From positions 62,001 to 126,000 of the forward strand of contig NZ_JAJUXG010000018.1 in the NCBI RefSeq assembly GCF_021390535.1: 64,000 nucleotides of DNA, written 5' to 3'. The stretch is from Dyadobacter sp. CY312 (GTDB lineage Bacteria > Bacteroidota > Bacteroidia > Cytophagales > Spirosomataceae). The position numbers and the translations under genes were made by a program. Shown here piece by piece: positions 54,685 through 63,830 of this stretch. Within the stretch, counting starts at the first letter, position 1. Each line of letters begins with the position of its first letter. The notes below the pieces were generated by a model, which did not search any database, was not told where the DNA came from, and worked only from the letters and a program-made list of their open reading frames with translations.

Positions 54685-54885
54685 CTAATCCTCCTCTTCC
54701 AATTCAAATACCTCATTCACCGTTTTGTCAAATTCTCGGGCGATTTTCATACCCAAAGCAAGTGTAGGAGAATATTTTCCGGCTTCAATGGCATTGATAG
54801 TCTGCCTGGAAACGGAGAGCCTGTCTGCCAGATCGGCTTGTGTTATATTCAGTATTGCACGTTCTATTCTGATTCTATTTTTCAT
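54685..54885 (-). CDS. XRE-family helix-turn-helix regulator
   Basis: A 66-residue DNA-binding protein consisting of a single Cro/C1-type domain: ILNITQADLADRLSVSRQTI and AIEAGKYSPTLALGMKIARE are the classic HTH_3 pattern. It overlaps the preceding membrane protein by four bases (ATGA), so the two are translationally coupled. A palindrome upstream of the pair is a probable binding site. Confidence 0.93.
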   Translation of the reverse strand: MKNRIRIERAILNITQADLADRLSVSRQTINAIEAGKYSPTLALGMKIAREFDKTVNEVFELEEED

Positions 54886-55394
54886 ACCAAACTCTTTTCA
54901 CTTTTATCTTCAATCGACTGATTTATAAACAACAACCAGTAAAACCGTGCTACAAAAATGAGTAGTGGCGTAAAAATATTGTAGATCATCACCGTAAAAA
55001 ACCAGGAGCCATAAACAAAGAGTATACACAAAGCCATGATGATAAAATTGGCATAAATACCCCATTGCAGAGATTCCAGCCTAATTTGAGCTATACGTTC
55101 GTCTTCAATTTTAAGTTTGGCAAAGCCAACAATAAATAGCCCGGTGATCATTCCAAAGCCGAGTAACTCATCGATGATTTGTAAACTAATGGTTCCGTCT
55201 TCACTCCTTGAAAAGATATTTTCGGAATAAGACCAATCAGGAATTTCAAAACGAAAAGGCGTAGGAATTGAATCTAAAACGAACGGAAACTGATCTCCGA
55301 AAATCAATATACATAGCGTCAGGGGAACGGTGATTAATGTTAGAGCAATTCCAAACGGGCGCCAGGAATTCGGCAGCAAATACTTTGTTTTCAT
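54882..55394 (-). CDS. Four-helix membrane protein coupled to an XRE regulator
   Basis: A 170-residue integral membrane protein with hydrophobic segments near residues 14-33, 79-96, 110-130 and 132-155. The loop between the first and second helices is exposed outside and rich in aromatic residues. Gene pairs of a small multi-helix membrane protein and a single-domain HTH regulator are common in Bacteroidota and Firmicutes, with the membrane protein sometimes holding the regulator. The family resembles DUF2975-like proteins but I am not certain. Confidence 0.75.
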   Translation of the reverse strand: MKTKYLLPNSWRPFGIALTLITVPLTLCILIFGDQFPFVLDSIPTPFRFEIPDWSYSENIFSRSEDGTISLQIIDELLGFGMITGLFIVGFAKLKIEDERIAQIRLESLQWGIYANFIIMALCILFVYGSWFFTVMIYNIFTPLLIFVARFYWLLFINQSIEDKSEKSLV

Positions 55395-55426
55395 GACTGC
55401 TAAATGTTTTAGTGAAATTAACCTCT

Positions 55427-55470
55427 CAAATGTAAATCAAAATTAAATAAATGTAAAATATATTTTACAT
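55427..55470 (-). promoter_or_regulatory. Promoter with overlapping palindromic operator for the XRE pair
   Basis: On the minus strand TACATTTG (55427-55434) matches the Bacteroidetes -7 consensus TAnnTTTG. The 20-base perfect palindrome at 55451-55470 (atgtaaaata and its complement) falls over the -33 position, a usual place for a repressor. Additional TGTAAA half-sites occur at the -7 side. The most likely ligand is the XRE protein encoded in this operon. Confidence 0.7.
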
Positions 55471-55615
55471 AAAGTAAATTTAAATAAACAATATGACGTG
55501 TTTGATTTCCATTCCAGCTCAGCTTAGAGTATTTGACTGGAATTTAATTCAAACCAACTGCCTTAAAACTTCTCGAATCGCCCCTTAAACTGCATTCCTC
55601 TCATTTCGATTTTGC

Positions 55616-55623
55616 TAACTTTG
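55616..55623 (+). promoter_or_regulatory. Promoter -7 element upstream of metG
   Basis: TAACTTTG matches the TAnnTTTG consensus perfectly, 30 bases before the metG start. A clear -33 TTTG is not seen. Confidence 0.6.
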
Positions 55624-55652
55624 CGCGAATATTAATTACAGAATAAATTTAG

Positions 55653-57725
55653 ATGGCAATCACCGACCCTAAAAGATATACCGTTACAGCAGCGCTGATT
55701 TACGCAAATGGTCCCATACATATTGGTCACCTGGCGGGCTGTTACGTTCCGGCAGATATATATGTACGATATCTTCGTTCCAACGGGAAAGATGTCGCTT
55801 TCATTAGCGGAACGGATGAACACGGAGTACCGATCACAATTCGTGCAAAAAAGGAAGGACTAACACCGCAGCAGGTGGTAGATAAATATTACACGCAGAT
55901 TGACGATTCTTTCAAGAAACTCGGAATCTCATTTGATGTTTATTCCCGTACCAGTAAGCCTATTCATCATCAGACTTCGCAGGAGATATTTAAGGATTTA
56001 TACGATAAAGGTGTTTTCATCGAAGAAACCACCGAGCAATATTATGATGAAACGGCACAGCAATTTCTGGCCGACCGTTACATTGTTGGTACCTGCCCCG
56101 TTTGCGCGAACACCAATGCATATGGCGATCAGTGCGAACGCTGTGGATCGGCGCTTAGTCCAACGGAGCTGATTGAACCACATTCCATGCTTTCCGGTGC
56201 CAAGCCGGTTTTGAAACCAACAACGAACTGGTTTTTGCCTCTTGATAAATTACAACCACAGGTTGAAGAGTTTGTTAACAGCCATCCGGAATGGAAAACC
56301 AATGTTTTGGGTCAATGCCAATCATGGCTGAAAGAAGGTCTGAAACCACGTGCAATGACCCGGGATCTGGATTGGGGTATACCTGTTCCCGTTCCGGGAA
56401 CAGAAGGAAAAGTGCTTTACGTATGGTTTGAAGCTCCAATAGGATACATTTCTGCTACTAAAGACTGGCTCATTCAGAAAAATGGCACAGACGAAGGCTG
56501 GAAAAAATGGTGGGAGAAAAGCGAAAATAAAGACGATCAGACCAAACTGGTTCATTTTATTGGGAAAGACAACATCGTTTTCCACTGCATCATTTTCCCG
56601 GCTACGATTATAGCCGAAGGCAATCTGGTGCTACCGGATAATGTTCCTGCCAATGAATTTATGAATCTGGAAGGCGACAAAATATCTACATCCCGTAACT
56701 GGGCGGTTTGGCTTCATGAGTATCTTGAAGAATTGCCCGACAAACAGGATGTACTTCGTTATGTATTGACAGCAAGCGCTCCTGAAACAAAAGACAGCGA
56801 GTTTACCTGGAAAGATTTCCAGACCCGTAACAACAGCGAACTCGTTGGTATATATGGCAACTTCATCAACCGCGCCGTTGTACTTACGCAGAAGTTTTGC
56901 GACAGTAAAGTACCTGCTCAGGGTGAATTAACAGAACTTGATCAGGCAACACTTGCCGAACTTGCTGCTTTCCCTGCACGCATTGGCGACGCCATGGAAA
57001 ATTACCGTTTCCGCGAGGCGCTTACATTGATCATGGACCTGGCAAGACTTGGGAATAAATACCTGGCAGATACACAGCCATGGCATGCGATAAAAACAGA
57101 TCCTGAGCGAGTGAATACGATCATGAATATTGCCTTGCAAATATCTGCTGCGTTGTCAATCGTGTCGGAACCTGTGCTTCCTTTTACTGCTGAAAAGATC
57201 CGCAAACAACTGGGTCTGGAAACTTACAACTGGCAGGATGCAGGTAAAGCAGATTTACTTCCAACCGGACAAGCAATTAGCGAAGCGGGACTTCTCTTTG
57301 AAAAAATAGAAGATCATGTGATCGAAAAACAAGTCCAAAAACTTCATGACGCCAAAAGAATGAATGAACTGGAAGGAAAAGTGGTAAGTCCCGTCAAACC
57401 TGAAATCCAATATGACGATTTTGCCAAAATGGATATTCGCGTGGCTACCATTACGGAGGCTGAAAGTGTACCGAAAAGCAAAAAGCTATTGAAACTTAAA
57501 GTGGATATCGGTACCGAACAAAGAACCGTTTTAAGCGGAATATCCGAGCATTTCAAACCAGAAGATATTATTGGTAAAAGGGTCCTATACCTAGCCAACC
57601 TTGCACCACGTAAAATGATGGGAATGGAAAGTCACGGCATGATCCTGATGGCAGAAGACCGCGACGGCAGCCTGGCATTTGTTCAACCAGGAAAAGAAAT
57701 TTGGAATGGCGGTACGGTAAATTGA
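55653..57725 (+). CDS. metG: Methionyl-tRNA synthetase
   Basis: Charges tRNA-Met with methionine. The 690-residue class I enzyme has the HIGH signature ([20 protein letters not shown]), the zinc-finger-like CPVC...CERCG between residues 145-170, and the KMSKS equivalent KISTSRNWA. The C-terminal 110 residues form the tRNA-binding EMAP/Trbp111-like domain ([20 protein letters not shown]), so this is the dimeric form. A perfect -7 box is located upstream and a terminator hairpin begins 20 bases after the stop. Confidence 0.98.
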   Translation: MAITDPKRYTVTAALIYANGPIHIGHLAGCYVPADIYVRYLRSNGKDVAFISGTDEHGVPITIRAKKEGLTPQQVVDKYYTQIDDSFKKLGISFDVYSRTSKPIHHQTSQEIFKDLYDKGVFIEETTEQYYDETAQQFLADRYIVGTCPVCANTNAYGDQCERCGSALSPTELIEPHSMLSGAKPVLKPTTNWFLPLDKLQPQVEEFVNSHPEWKTNVLGQCQSWLKEGLKPRAMTRDLDWGIPVPVPGTEGKVLYVWFEAPIGYISATKDWLIQKNGTDEGWKKWWEKSENKDDQTKLVHFIGKDNIVFHCIIFPATIIAEGNLVLPDNVPANEFMNLEGDKISTSRNWAVWLHEYLEELPDKQDVLRYVLTASAPETKDSEFTWKDFQTRNNSELVGIYGNFINRAVVLTQKFCDSKVPAQGELTELDQATLAELAAFPARIGDAMENYRFREALTLIMDLARLGNKYLADTQPWHAIKTDPERVNTIMNIALQISAALSIVSEPVLPFTAEKIRKQLGLETYNWQDAGKADLLPTGQAISEAGLLFEKIEDHVIEKQVQKLHDAKRMNELEGKVVSPVKPEIQYDDFAKMDIRVATITEAESVPKSKKLLKLKVDIGTEQRTVLSGISEHFKPEDIIGKRVLYLANLAPRKMMGMESHGMILMAEDRDGSLAFVQPGKEIWNGGTVN

Positions 57726-57744
57726 TAACCGTCAATAGATATCG

Positions 57745-57779
57745 AAGACCTGTTTCCGAAACGAAGCAGGTCTTTTTTT
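57745..57779 (+). terminator. Rho-independent terminator after metG
   Basis: Arms aagacctgtttc (57745-57756) and gaagcaggtctt (57763-57774) pair with one wobble, followed by T5. It lies 19 bases past the metG stop. Confidence 0.9.
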
Positions 57780-57787
57780 ATCAGTAA

Positions 57788-58123
57788 CTATTGAAATTCA
57801 TTTTTCACTTTTTCGAACAGCACGTTCAAACGCTCCACCAGTGTTTGGCAATCAGATATTGACAGACTGTCTATCGAATTGGATGCAGCATTGGAGATCA
57901 CATTTCCGTCCTCATCAACCCTGGCTCCCTTCTGTTTTGTAAAAGAAACAATCCCCTCCCATTCATGTACCAGTGCATCAGAAAAGTACCTCGGCTCGAT
58001 GATATTGAAGTAGGCTGCCTGGGCTTTCAATTTTTCTTTAAGCTTGTCGGAAGTGGCAGACTGCCTGAGTTCTTCTACTAATTTGGAAAGTTCGATGTAC
58101 GCGAAAATATTGGACTTTTTCAT
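57788..58123 (-). CDS. Small hypothetical protein
   Basis: A 111-residue soluble protein, mostly helical by composition, with one central WEGIVSFTKQKG segment. There are no cysteines that would suggest metal binding and no signal peptide. It is monocistronic between the metG terminator and a 238-base spacer. I do not recognise the family; the ORF has normal codon use and a plausible ATG. Confidence 0.6.
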   Translation of the reverse strand: MKKSNIFAYIELSKLVEELRQSATSDKLKEKLKAQAAYFNIIEPRYFSDALVHEWEGIVSFTKQKGARVDEDGNVISNAASNSIDSLSISDCQTLVERLNVLFEKVKNEFQ

Positions 58124-58361
58124 AAACGTTGAGTTGGAGGTATGAGGATTCTTATCTTAACCCCTAAATTACGAATTGCAAAGCCCATTCTGAACTGCAA
58201 ACCAAAGGTTTACAATATTTTAATATATTCTATTGGCAGAAGATAATTTCCGAAAAGAGAAAGTGCGCCTTTGAACGAAGTTTGACTTAAAAAGCAGTCA
58301 AAAGACATAAAAAACCTGTAACAGCCACGATACAGGTCTTAAACAAAATTTCACTAAGTGG

Positions 58362-58784
58362 TTACCAGCGATCAATATCTACTTTTCTTCGGTATTCGCC
58401 CTCTTCATCACCATAAGGTAAATGCAGCACCAGATGCCTGAAAGTATCGTCATATCTGGCTGATATATTTTCAACGTTTACACCATCCGGTATAACGAAG
58501 GTATTGATGAAACGTATGGTTCTCCACTGCTCCTCTTCGGGAAGGGTTTCTTGCGAAAAAATGGGCAACAAATGATACAATTTCAAGTTGGTCGAATTTT
58601 TCTTTCCTCTCACAACTTCAAGCTGAAGATCATCCACTTCGATGCCCGGAACTTTCACAACTACCTCAAAGCCATCCGATCCTCTTTCGAGCTGAATGGC
58701 TGGCTCACTCATTCCACCGTTCACTGTGTTAATGAAATCTATGTTCATCAACATCTCATGCGGTATTTTTAGTTTGCTTTCCAT
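58362..58784 (-). CDS. Hsp20/alpha-crystallin-like small protein
   Basis: A 140-residue protein whose central part follows the alpha-crystallin domain: GFEVVVKVPGIEVDDLQLEV near residues 38-57, then INTFVIPDGVNVENISARYD and FRHLVLHLPYG near the C-terminus. Small heat-shock proteins hold unfolding proteins in solution. The N-terminal arm is short. No CIRCE-type repeat was seen in the spacer. It is a more divergent member than the usual Hsp20. Confidence 0.75.
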   Translation of the reverse strand: MESKLKIPHEMLMNIDFINTVNGGMSEPAIQLERGSDGFEVVVKVPGIEVDDLQLEVVRGKKNSTNLKLYHLLPIFSQETLPEEEQWRTIRFINTFVIPDGVNVENISARYDDTFRHLVLHLPYGDEEGEYRRKVDIDRW

Positions 58785-59042
58785 GGCAATCGTATGTTTA
58801 GGTTAACAATTTTACCTAATAAACGATAAACAATGTGCCATAGATTCATTGCTAACTGTTAATATTTAATACAATAGCCAAAATTAACAAGTCAACAAAC
58901 TGAATACTAATACATTAATACAAAATACACTGCAAACTAATATTAAACCGAATAAAATGAGAGTGTCAAATTTTCAGTATAACATTTGGTCTTAGTGACA
59001 ATTTGTCTACAAAACTGGTAGATAATTCCAGCAATCATCAAT

Positions 59043-59318
59043 TTACCTCTCATTATGACCTAAATCTCGTTCAGGGGCAATGACATCCCGCACCCGTTGC
59101 TTCATTTCCTTAGGTTCTGGAAAACCTCCTTCACGTTTCCGATCCCACAGCAAAGTATCATTAATATGAATGGTATATCTTCCCGCTATTTCCGAAGGTA
59201 CAAGTGTGACCCCGTGCAAATCTTCCACAAAAGTGTTGAGCAGCTCCTGTGCCATCCAAGCCGACCGCAACAGCCAGTTGCATTTGGGGCAGTATTCAAT
59301 GGTTATGATTGGTTTCAT
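59043..59318 (-). CDS. SelT/SelW/SelH family (Rdx-type) protein
   Basis: A 91-residue thioredoxin-like protein. With the ATG at 59318 it starts MKPIITIEYCPKCNWLLRSA, holding the redox CxxC motif (Cys10, Cys13) of the Rdx family; bacterial versions use cysteine where animals have selenocysteine. The C-terminal half (HINDTLLWDRKREGGFPEPK) is typical, with the GGFPExKxLK pattern. A role in redox sensing or methionine sulfoxide/peroxide defence has been suggested for the family but is not established. Confidence 0.9.
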   Translation of the reverse strand: MKPIITIEYCPKCNWLLRSAWMAQELLNTFVEDLHGVTLVPSEIAGRYTIHINDTLLWDRKREGGFPEPKEMKQRVRDVIAPERDLGHNER

Positions 59319-59553
59319 ACTGCTAAAAACTTTAAAAAGTAGGTTGCCGTTAAATCGCATCCTGTAATTTCTGAAATTAAAAATAGCTTATTTAAAAATC
59401 AAATCAACGTTCATTTTGTCCATTTAAAGGTACTATCGTAATTATCCCCTTTGTAGTAAGTAATTCTACGTGTTTTTTCGAAAACAGATTACAACTATTC
59501 TCTCATTACCAAAAAGTTATACAAAAACCGTTAAATCAGTTATCAGTCACATC

Positions 59554-59585
59554 TTTGGGTTTGATTTAACTTCAATCTATTTTTA
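59554..59585 (+). promoter_or_regulatory. Candidate promoter in the 312-base gap before the unknown/HK/RR genes
   Basis: TTTG at 59554-59557 and TATTTTTA at 59578-59585 are separated by 20 bases, close to the Bacteroidetes -33/-7 arrangement, and lie 46 bases before the start at 59631. The remainder of the gap (59319-59630) is AT-rich and shows no gene; a 20-residue frame from 59585 overlaps the real start and is not accepted. Confidence 0.45.
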
Positions 59586-59630
59586 TGAAGCGTAAAACTT
59601 ATTCACAACCAATCCAACATCCTTACAATC

Positions 59631-60059
59631 ATGGCCATCCCTTTTGACAAAAAAGAAGTATTTACAGGTAACGAAGGAACAATTATTCTATCTTCCGAAT
59701 CTAAAAAACAAAAAGAAGCTCACAAAAAGATCAACAACGGCAATGGTCGGAGCGAATCAGAAAATTTTGTTGAGGCTGAGTTTTTTGGAATAAAGCAATT
59801 TAATAACCTTATCGCACCTTACGGAGATCAATGTGTAGGTTTTCGTGTTTATCATGGTGTGACCTGGGAAAATCATAAGGGTAAGGATGTGGAGGTTGCA
59901 GCGGAAGGCAAAGGAAAAAAAACTGCAAGAGTCATCATTGTTCCTGTTGATAAATACGGTAACGATCTGAAACCAGAACTGGCGCATAAGGACCCTACTC
60001 CTTCTGAATTGTCAAAGGGACCGCTTTGCCCGAGTAATTGTAAGTCCGACACCAATTAA
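59631..60059 (+). CDS. Hypothetical protein with C-terminal CPxxC motif
   Basis: A 142-residue soluble protein with no signal peptide. It has VEAEFFGIKQFNNLI and a later RVIIVPVDKYGNDL, and ends with GPLCPSNCKSDTN. Short Cytophagales proteins with a similar FFGxxxxNxxxxxxG core, VGxDxxGNDL block and a C-terminal CPxxC are known to me as uncharacterised. It lies 22 bases before a membrane protein gene and leads a cluster with a kinase and a response regulator. The Cys pair could bind a metal or be a redox site; function unknown. Confidence 0.7.
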   Translation: MAIPFDKKEVFTGNEGTIILSSESKKQKEAHKKINNGNGRSESENFVEAEFFGIKQFNNLIAPYGDQCVGFRVYHGVTWENHKGKDVEVAAEGKGKKTARVIIVPVDKYGNDLKPELAHKDPTPSELSKGPLCPSNCKSDTN

Positions 60060-60081
60060 TATCTAAAACAAAAGCTCTTTA

Positions 60082-60780
60082 ATGCTGGAAAAATATCTTT
60101 CTTATTTCCAATACGATTTACTTGCGAGTATGCCAGTGGTAGTTACAGTACTACCACTGATCTTAATCTTTTACAGACAAGCGTACGTAGACCCAACATT
60201 TAAGTTGCTTTTGTTTTTTTTAATTTCAAAGTTGCTCATTGATCTGATTATGTTTCACTTGGCAGCACAACGAGTAAACAATCTACTCTTCTTTAATATT
60301 TTAATAGTAATTCGATACAGCCTGCTAAGTGGAATGTTCTACTACAAATTTGAGAGCAGATTTGTAAAAAGTCTAATTTTTCCAGTAGCAGTGATTTTTA
60401 GTGTAGTTACATTTTGGGATATATGGTATTGCAACGAGGATTTGATAAATCTGCACATACATCGAATAGTAAAATATGCGTTAACAATAGAATCATTATT
60501 AATGATTTTCCTGACTCTATTATATTTTTACGAAGTGATTAAATCTTTAAAGATACCAAATCTGCTAACGTTCCCATTTTTTTGGGTATGCTCTGGATTA
60601 TTACTTTATTATTCAAGTTTGATATTCATATCTCCGGCACTACATTATTCTGCGCAATGGAAAAAGCTTATTGATCTCGGACTACTAGATCGGATACCTT
60701 ATTCATTCGAAATAATTAGCTTGCTTCTATTCAGTATAGGAATCTCGTTTTTCTCAGCACGATATTATGCAAGACACTGA
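60082..60780 (+). CDS. Multi-helix membrane protein of unknown function
   Basis: A 232-residue protein with about seven hydrophobic helices, the first at residues 15-30 and the last at 210-228. The loops are short and the composition is strongly hydrophobic with many Phe, Leu and Ile. No transporter signature is visible. It overlaps the histidine kinase gene by 14 bases and therefore is probably co-translated with it; a sensing role for the kinase is plausible, since the kinase itself has only one membrane helix. Not named. Confidence 0.7.
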   Translation: MLEKYLSYFQYDLLASMPVVVTVLPLILIFYRQAYVDPTFKLLLFFLISKLLIDLIMFHLAAQRVNNLLFFNILIVIRYSLLSGMFYYKFESRFVKSLIFPVAVIFSVVTFWDIWYCNEDLINLHIHRIVKYALTIESLLMIFLTLLYFYEVIKSLKIPNLLTFPFFWVCSGLLLYYSSLIFISPALHYSAQWKKLIDLGLLDRIPYSFEIISLLLFSIGISFFSARYYARH

Positions 60781-61630
60781 ACAAATGAAATGGGCGTTGC
60801 TTATTGGGACTCTTGCAATGTTGATGATGGCATTTTTTGTCATCTCATTTGTTTTGTTTTACCAAAAAAGAAGATTTGAGGAAGAAAAAAAACTAAGCGA
60901 AATAGAGAAAAACCACAGTCGTCTGCTTCTTGACACAGCTCTTAACTCCGAAGAAACGGAACGCAGAAGGATTGCGCAGGACTTGCATGATGACATTGGC
61001 ACAATGCTCTCTCTCACCAAGCTGAGTCTGAACCAATTGGGAAAATCAATTGGAGAAAATAGTGAAAAGGACGAGCTGATTATGAAAAAGACCCAGTCGC
61101 TGGTGGAAGAAACAATCCTGCATGTAAGACGTATTACGCGTGAACTGGTTCCAACTACATTAGAACGTTTTGGCTTGACTGAGGCGATTGATGAATTTAT
61201 TCATAAACTTGAAGAAGGGAACAATCTTACCATAACGTTTCAACCTGGTTCGGAGGAGCTCCCACGACAAGGACAGAAGATTGAACTAACCATTTACCGC
61301 ATTATGCAGGAGCTGGTTAACAATGCGATTAAACATGCTAACTGTACCAAAATCGATATCAGTTTGGAAATGAACGAAGAGTTCATAGGATTACGGGTTT
61401 CAGATAATGGAATTGGATTTGATCCCGAAGCTGTGAAGGACGGACATCTGGCTGGATTAGGCCTGCTTGGGATAGAAAGCCGGCTGGCTATTGTGAACGG
61501 TTCTGTACAATACAGCAAAACAGGAAACGGAGGCTCAACTGCGCTGACACTCATACCGGTAGTGTCGGAGATGTCTAACAGTAAACCGGAACCATTGCAT
61601 CCTTTTCGTCGTGAACGAGTGAATCTATAA
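60767..61630 (+). CDS. Sensor histidine kinase, NarL-partner type (HisKA_3)
   Basis: A 287-residue kinase with one N-terminal membrane helix (residues 9-31). The phosphoacceptor His74 is in the HisKA_3 motif ERRRIAQDLHDDIGTMLS. The ATP-binding domain follows: IMQELVNNAIKHANC (N box), RVSDNGIGFDPEA (G1 box) and LAGLGLLGIESRLA (G2 box). There is no periplasmic sensing domain, so input likely comes through the membrane protein encoded just upstream. The response regulator gene begins 6 bases downstream. Confidence 0.95.
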   Translation: MQDTEQMKWALLIGTLAMLMMAFFVISFVLFYQKRRFEEEKKLSEIEKNHSRLLLDTALNSEETERRRIAQDLHDDIGTMLSLTKLSLNQLGKSIGENSEKDELIMKKTQSLVEETILHVRRITRELVPTTLERFGLTEAIDEFIHKLEEGNNLTITFQPGSEELPRQGQKIELTIYRIMQELVNNAIKHANCTKIDISLEMNEEFIGLRVSDNGIGFDPEAVKDGHLAGLGLLGIESRLAIVNGSVQYSKTGNGGSTALTLIPVVSEMSNSKPEPLHPFRRERVNL

Positions 61631-61636
61631 ATCAAT

Positions 61637-62299
61637 ATGGCAACCCTTAAATTAGGTATCGCTGACGATCATGAGCTTTTCCGCAAGGGCTTCATTTCCA
61701 TGCTCAGCGGAATACCCGACTTCGAGTTTGTGCTCGAAGCAGCCAACGGACAGGAGTTACTCGACAAACTTGCCGGCAATACGCCTGACATTATTTTTAT
61801 GGACTTGCAAATGCCGGTAATGGATGGCATTCAGGCAACGGAAGCTACATTTGAACGTTATCCGGATATCAAGATCATTGTGGTTTCGATGTATAATGAA
61901 GACAGGTTTGTGATTCACATGCTTGAAAAAGGTGTGCAGGGATATCTGCTCAAAGATACCAGTCCGGACGAGGTGGAAAAGGCAATACGTCGTGTTGCGG
62001 ATGAGGGTTTCTATTACAACGATTTTGTATCCAAAGCCATGCACCGGAAAATGGTGAATCGGCATCCTAACAAACATCCGTTTTTCCCTAATGCTTGTAA
62101 TGTAGCGCTTTCGGCAAGAGAGCAGGAAGTACTTCAACTAATATGTGACGGTCTGTCAACAGCAGAGATTAGCGAAAAACTCTTTATCAGTATTCGTACT
62201 GTGGAAGGACACCGTTTACGGGTTCTGGAAAAAACAGGCACTAAAACAACCGCGGCGGCCGTAGCCTTCGCCTATAAAAACCAGCTTCTTTACGTGTAA
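61637..62299 (+). CDS. NarL/LuxR-family response regulator
   Basis: A 220-residue transcription regulator. The receiver domain has the acidic pair Asp10-Asp11 and the phosphoacceptor Asp56 in FMDLQMPVMDG, with the switch residues (VVSMY) and Lys (LLKDT) in place. The C-terminal LuxR-type helix-turn-helix is LSAREQEVLQLICDGLSTAE followed by ISEKLFISIRTVEGHRLRVL. The partner kinase is the gene directly upstream. Targets are unknown; autoregulation of the cluster is possible. Confidence 0.96.
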   Translation: MATLKLGIADDHELFRKGFISMLSGIPDFEFVLEAANGQELLDKLAGNTPDIIFMDLQMPVMDGIQATEATFERYPDIKIIVVSMYNEDRFVIHMLEKGVQGYLLKDTSPDEVEKAIRRVADEGFYYNDFVSKAMHRKMVNRHPNKHPFFPNACNVALSAREQEVLQLICDGLSTAEISEKLFISIRTVEGHRLRVLEKTGTKTTAAAVAFAYKNQLLYV

Positions 62300-62413
62300 C
62301 GAGATACTTTCCTTGTTTACAAATATTTTCGTCTCCTAACTATGATGTTTGTCAGGTGGAAATTTCTATGATTTTATGGTATCTTTCCCGAAGTATACTT
62401 CCGAAACGACGCC

Positions 62414-63094
62414 ATGAAAGTTCTAATCGTTTGTACCAATCATGATACCTACCCTACCAAATCCGGAAAGACCGGCCTGTGGTTAAGCGAACTCACGCAT
62501 TTTTATGATGTAATGGTGAGGCGAAAAGTGTTGGTTGATATTGTAAGTCCAGTAGGAGGCAAAATTCCCATTGACGAACGTAGCTTTGATCTGAAAGAAG
62601 AGACCAACCACAAATATTGGGAGGATAGCGTTTTTCAATCGAAGATCAGTAACTCGCTTACACCCGATCAGATTGATGCCAGAGATTACCGACTGATCTA
62701 CTTCGCGGGGGGGCACGGGGCAATGTGGGATTTGACGGACAACCTCGCATTGCAGGAAATCACAAAACGTGTGTATGAAAATGGCGGAACAGTAACAGCA
62801 GTATGCCATGGGGTATGCGGCTTGTTGAATGTAAAGCTGTCGGACGACTCATTGCTTGTCCAAGACAAGTACATTACAGGTTTTTCCAACATGGAAGAAG
62901 CACTGAACAGCTTTGTTAGCGAAGTACCGTTTTATCTGGAAGACAAACTGAAAGAACAGGGAGCGCATTACACCAAATCCATGATTCCCTTCATTGAATT
63001 TATAGAGCTGGATGAGAGGATCATTACCGGACAAAACCCTCACTCGGCACGAAAAGTGGCTTCCAAGGCGCTGGAAGAACTGTTCGAAAAATAG
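62414..63094 (+). CDS. DJ-1/PfpI family (Hsp31-like) protein
   Basis: A 226-residue protein of the type 1 glutamine amidotransferase-like superfamily. The nucleophile elbow is AVCHGVCGLLNVKL, with Cys and adjacent His, and YFAGGHGAMWDL lies before it, both typical of Hsp31/YajL-like chaperone-glyoxalase proteins. The third member of a catalytic triad is not obvious. Known roles in the superfamily include glyoxalase III and deglycase or chaperone functions; none is assigned here. It lies 114 bases after the response regulator and 18 bases before a terminator. Confidence 0.9.
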   Translation: MKVLIVCTNHDTYPTKSGKTGLWLSELTHFYDVMVRRKVLVDIVSPVGGKIPIDERSFDLKEETNHKYWEDSVFQSKISNSLTPDQIDARDYRLIYFAGGHGAMWDLTDNLALQEITKRVYENGGTVTAVCHGVCGLLNVKLSDDSLLVQDKYITGFSNMEEALNSFVSEVPFYLEDKLKEQGAHYTKSMIPFIEFIELDERIITGQNPHSARKVASKALEELFEK

Positions 63095-63112
63095 AAATTT
63101 GCTTTATTAAAA

Positions 63113-63152
63113 TCAGGAATAGCGCAAAGATCAATCTCTGCGCTATTCCTGA
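63113..63152. terminator. Bidirectional terminator, 18-bp stem
   Basis: Arms 63113-63130 and 63135-63152 pair with one mismatch around the loop tcaa. The A-rich left flank and T-rich right flank allow termination in both directions, between the DJ-1-like gene and rfbC. Confidence 0.9.
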
Positions 63153-63177
63153 CTTTATAATATTGTTGTTTGGTTGA

Positions 63178-63723
63178 TCAACTTTTGATCTCCCCGAACA
63201 GAACTTTCAAAGTTGGCAAAATAATATCCTTTTCTGACACAATCGGATTTTCAATTCCCCAATCAATTCCCAGCTCAGGATCGTTCCATAACAAACCAGA
63301 CTCCGACTCTTTGTTATACACATTGGTGCATTTGTAACTAAAAATGGAATCTTCCAGAGCTACAAAACCATGTGCAAAACCTTCCGGCACATAAGCCATG
63401 TTGTTAAGATCCGCTCTCAGGTCAAATATCTCATGTTTCCCGAAAGTTGGTGATTCAGGACGAATATCTACTGCAACATCCAATACTCTTCCGGAAATAA
63501 CCCGAACCAACTTACCCTGTGCAAACGGAGCTTTTTGAAAATGTAATCCTCTTACTACTCCTTTAATAGAAAAAGACTGATTATCCTGCACAAAGTTGGT
63601 AGGAAGTCCCAGTTTTTTAAACAATCCTTCATTGTAGGATTCAAAAAAAAGACCACGTTCGTCTTCAAATACGCGTGGAGTTATTTCAACTAAACCCTTG
63701 ATGGATGTTTCCCTGATCTGCAT
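63178..63723 (-). CDS. rfbC: dTDP-4-dehydrorhamnose 3,5-epimerase
   Basis: Epimerises dTDP-4-keto-6-deoxyglucose at C3 and C5 on the way to dTDP-L-rhamnose. The 181-residue cupin-like protein has VFEDERGLFFESYNEGLFKK, KGVVRGLHFQKAPFAQGKLV with the catalytic His, and YVPEGFAHGFVALEDSI. It is in a single-gene unit, 54 kb from rfbA and rfbB in this window; rfbD was not seen. TAAATTTG on the minus strand upstream (63775-63782) is its likely -7 element. Confidence 0.97.
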   Translation of the reverse strand: MQIRETSIKGLVEITPRVFEDERGLFFESYNEGLFKKLGLPTNFVQDNQSFSIKGVVRGLHFQKAPFAQGKLVRVISGRVLDVAVDIRPESPTFGKHEIFDLRADLNNMAYVPEGFAHGFVALEDSIFSYKCTNVYNKESESGLLWNDPELGIDWGIENPIVSEKDIILPTLKVLFGEIKS

Positions 63724-63774
63724 AGGTGCTTCGAATTACTGATTGTTATTATGTTAATTACTGATATCTCTCCG

Positions 63775-63782
63775 CAAATTTA
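63775..63782 (-). promoter_or_regulatory. Promoter -7 element upstream of rfbC
   Basis: Read on the minus strand, TAAATTTG matches TAnnTTTG exactly, about 52 bases before the rfbC start. A -33 element is not obvious. The spacer (63724-63830) is shared with the divergent pyrF. Confidence 0.55.
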
Positions 63783-63830
63783 TGAATCTATTGTCATAGG
63801 TTGTAATTTCGGCGCAATATTTCGAGAATC

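Noticed and set aside
59585-59647. 20-codon frame before the CPxxC protein gene
   Set aside because: Overlaps the start of the larger gene, starts at the candidate -7 box and has no supporting features.
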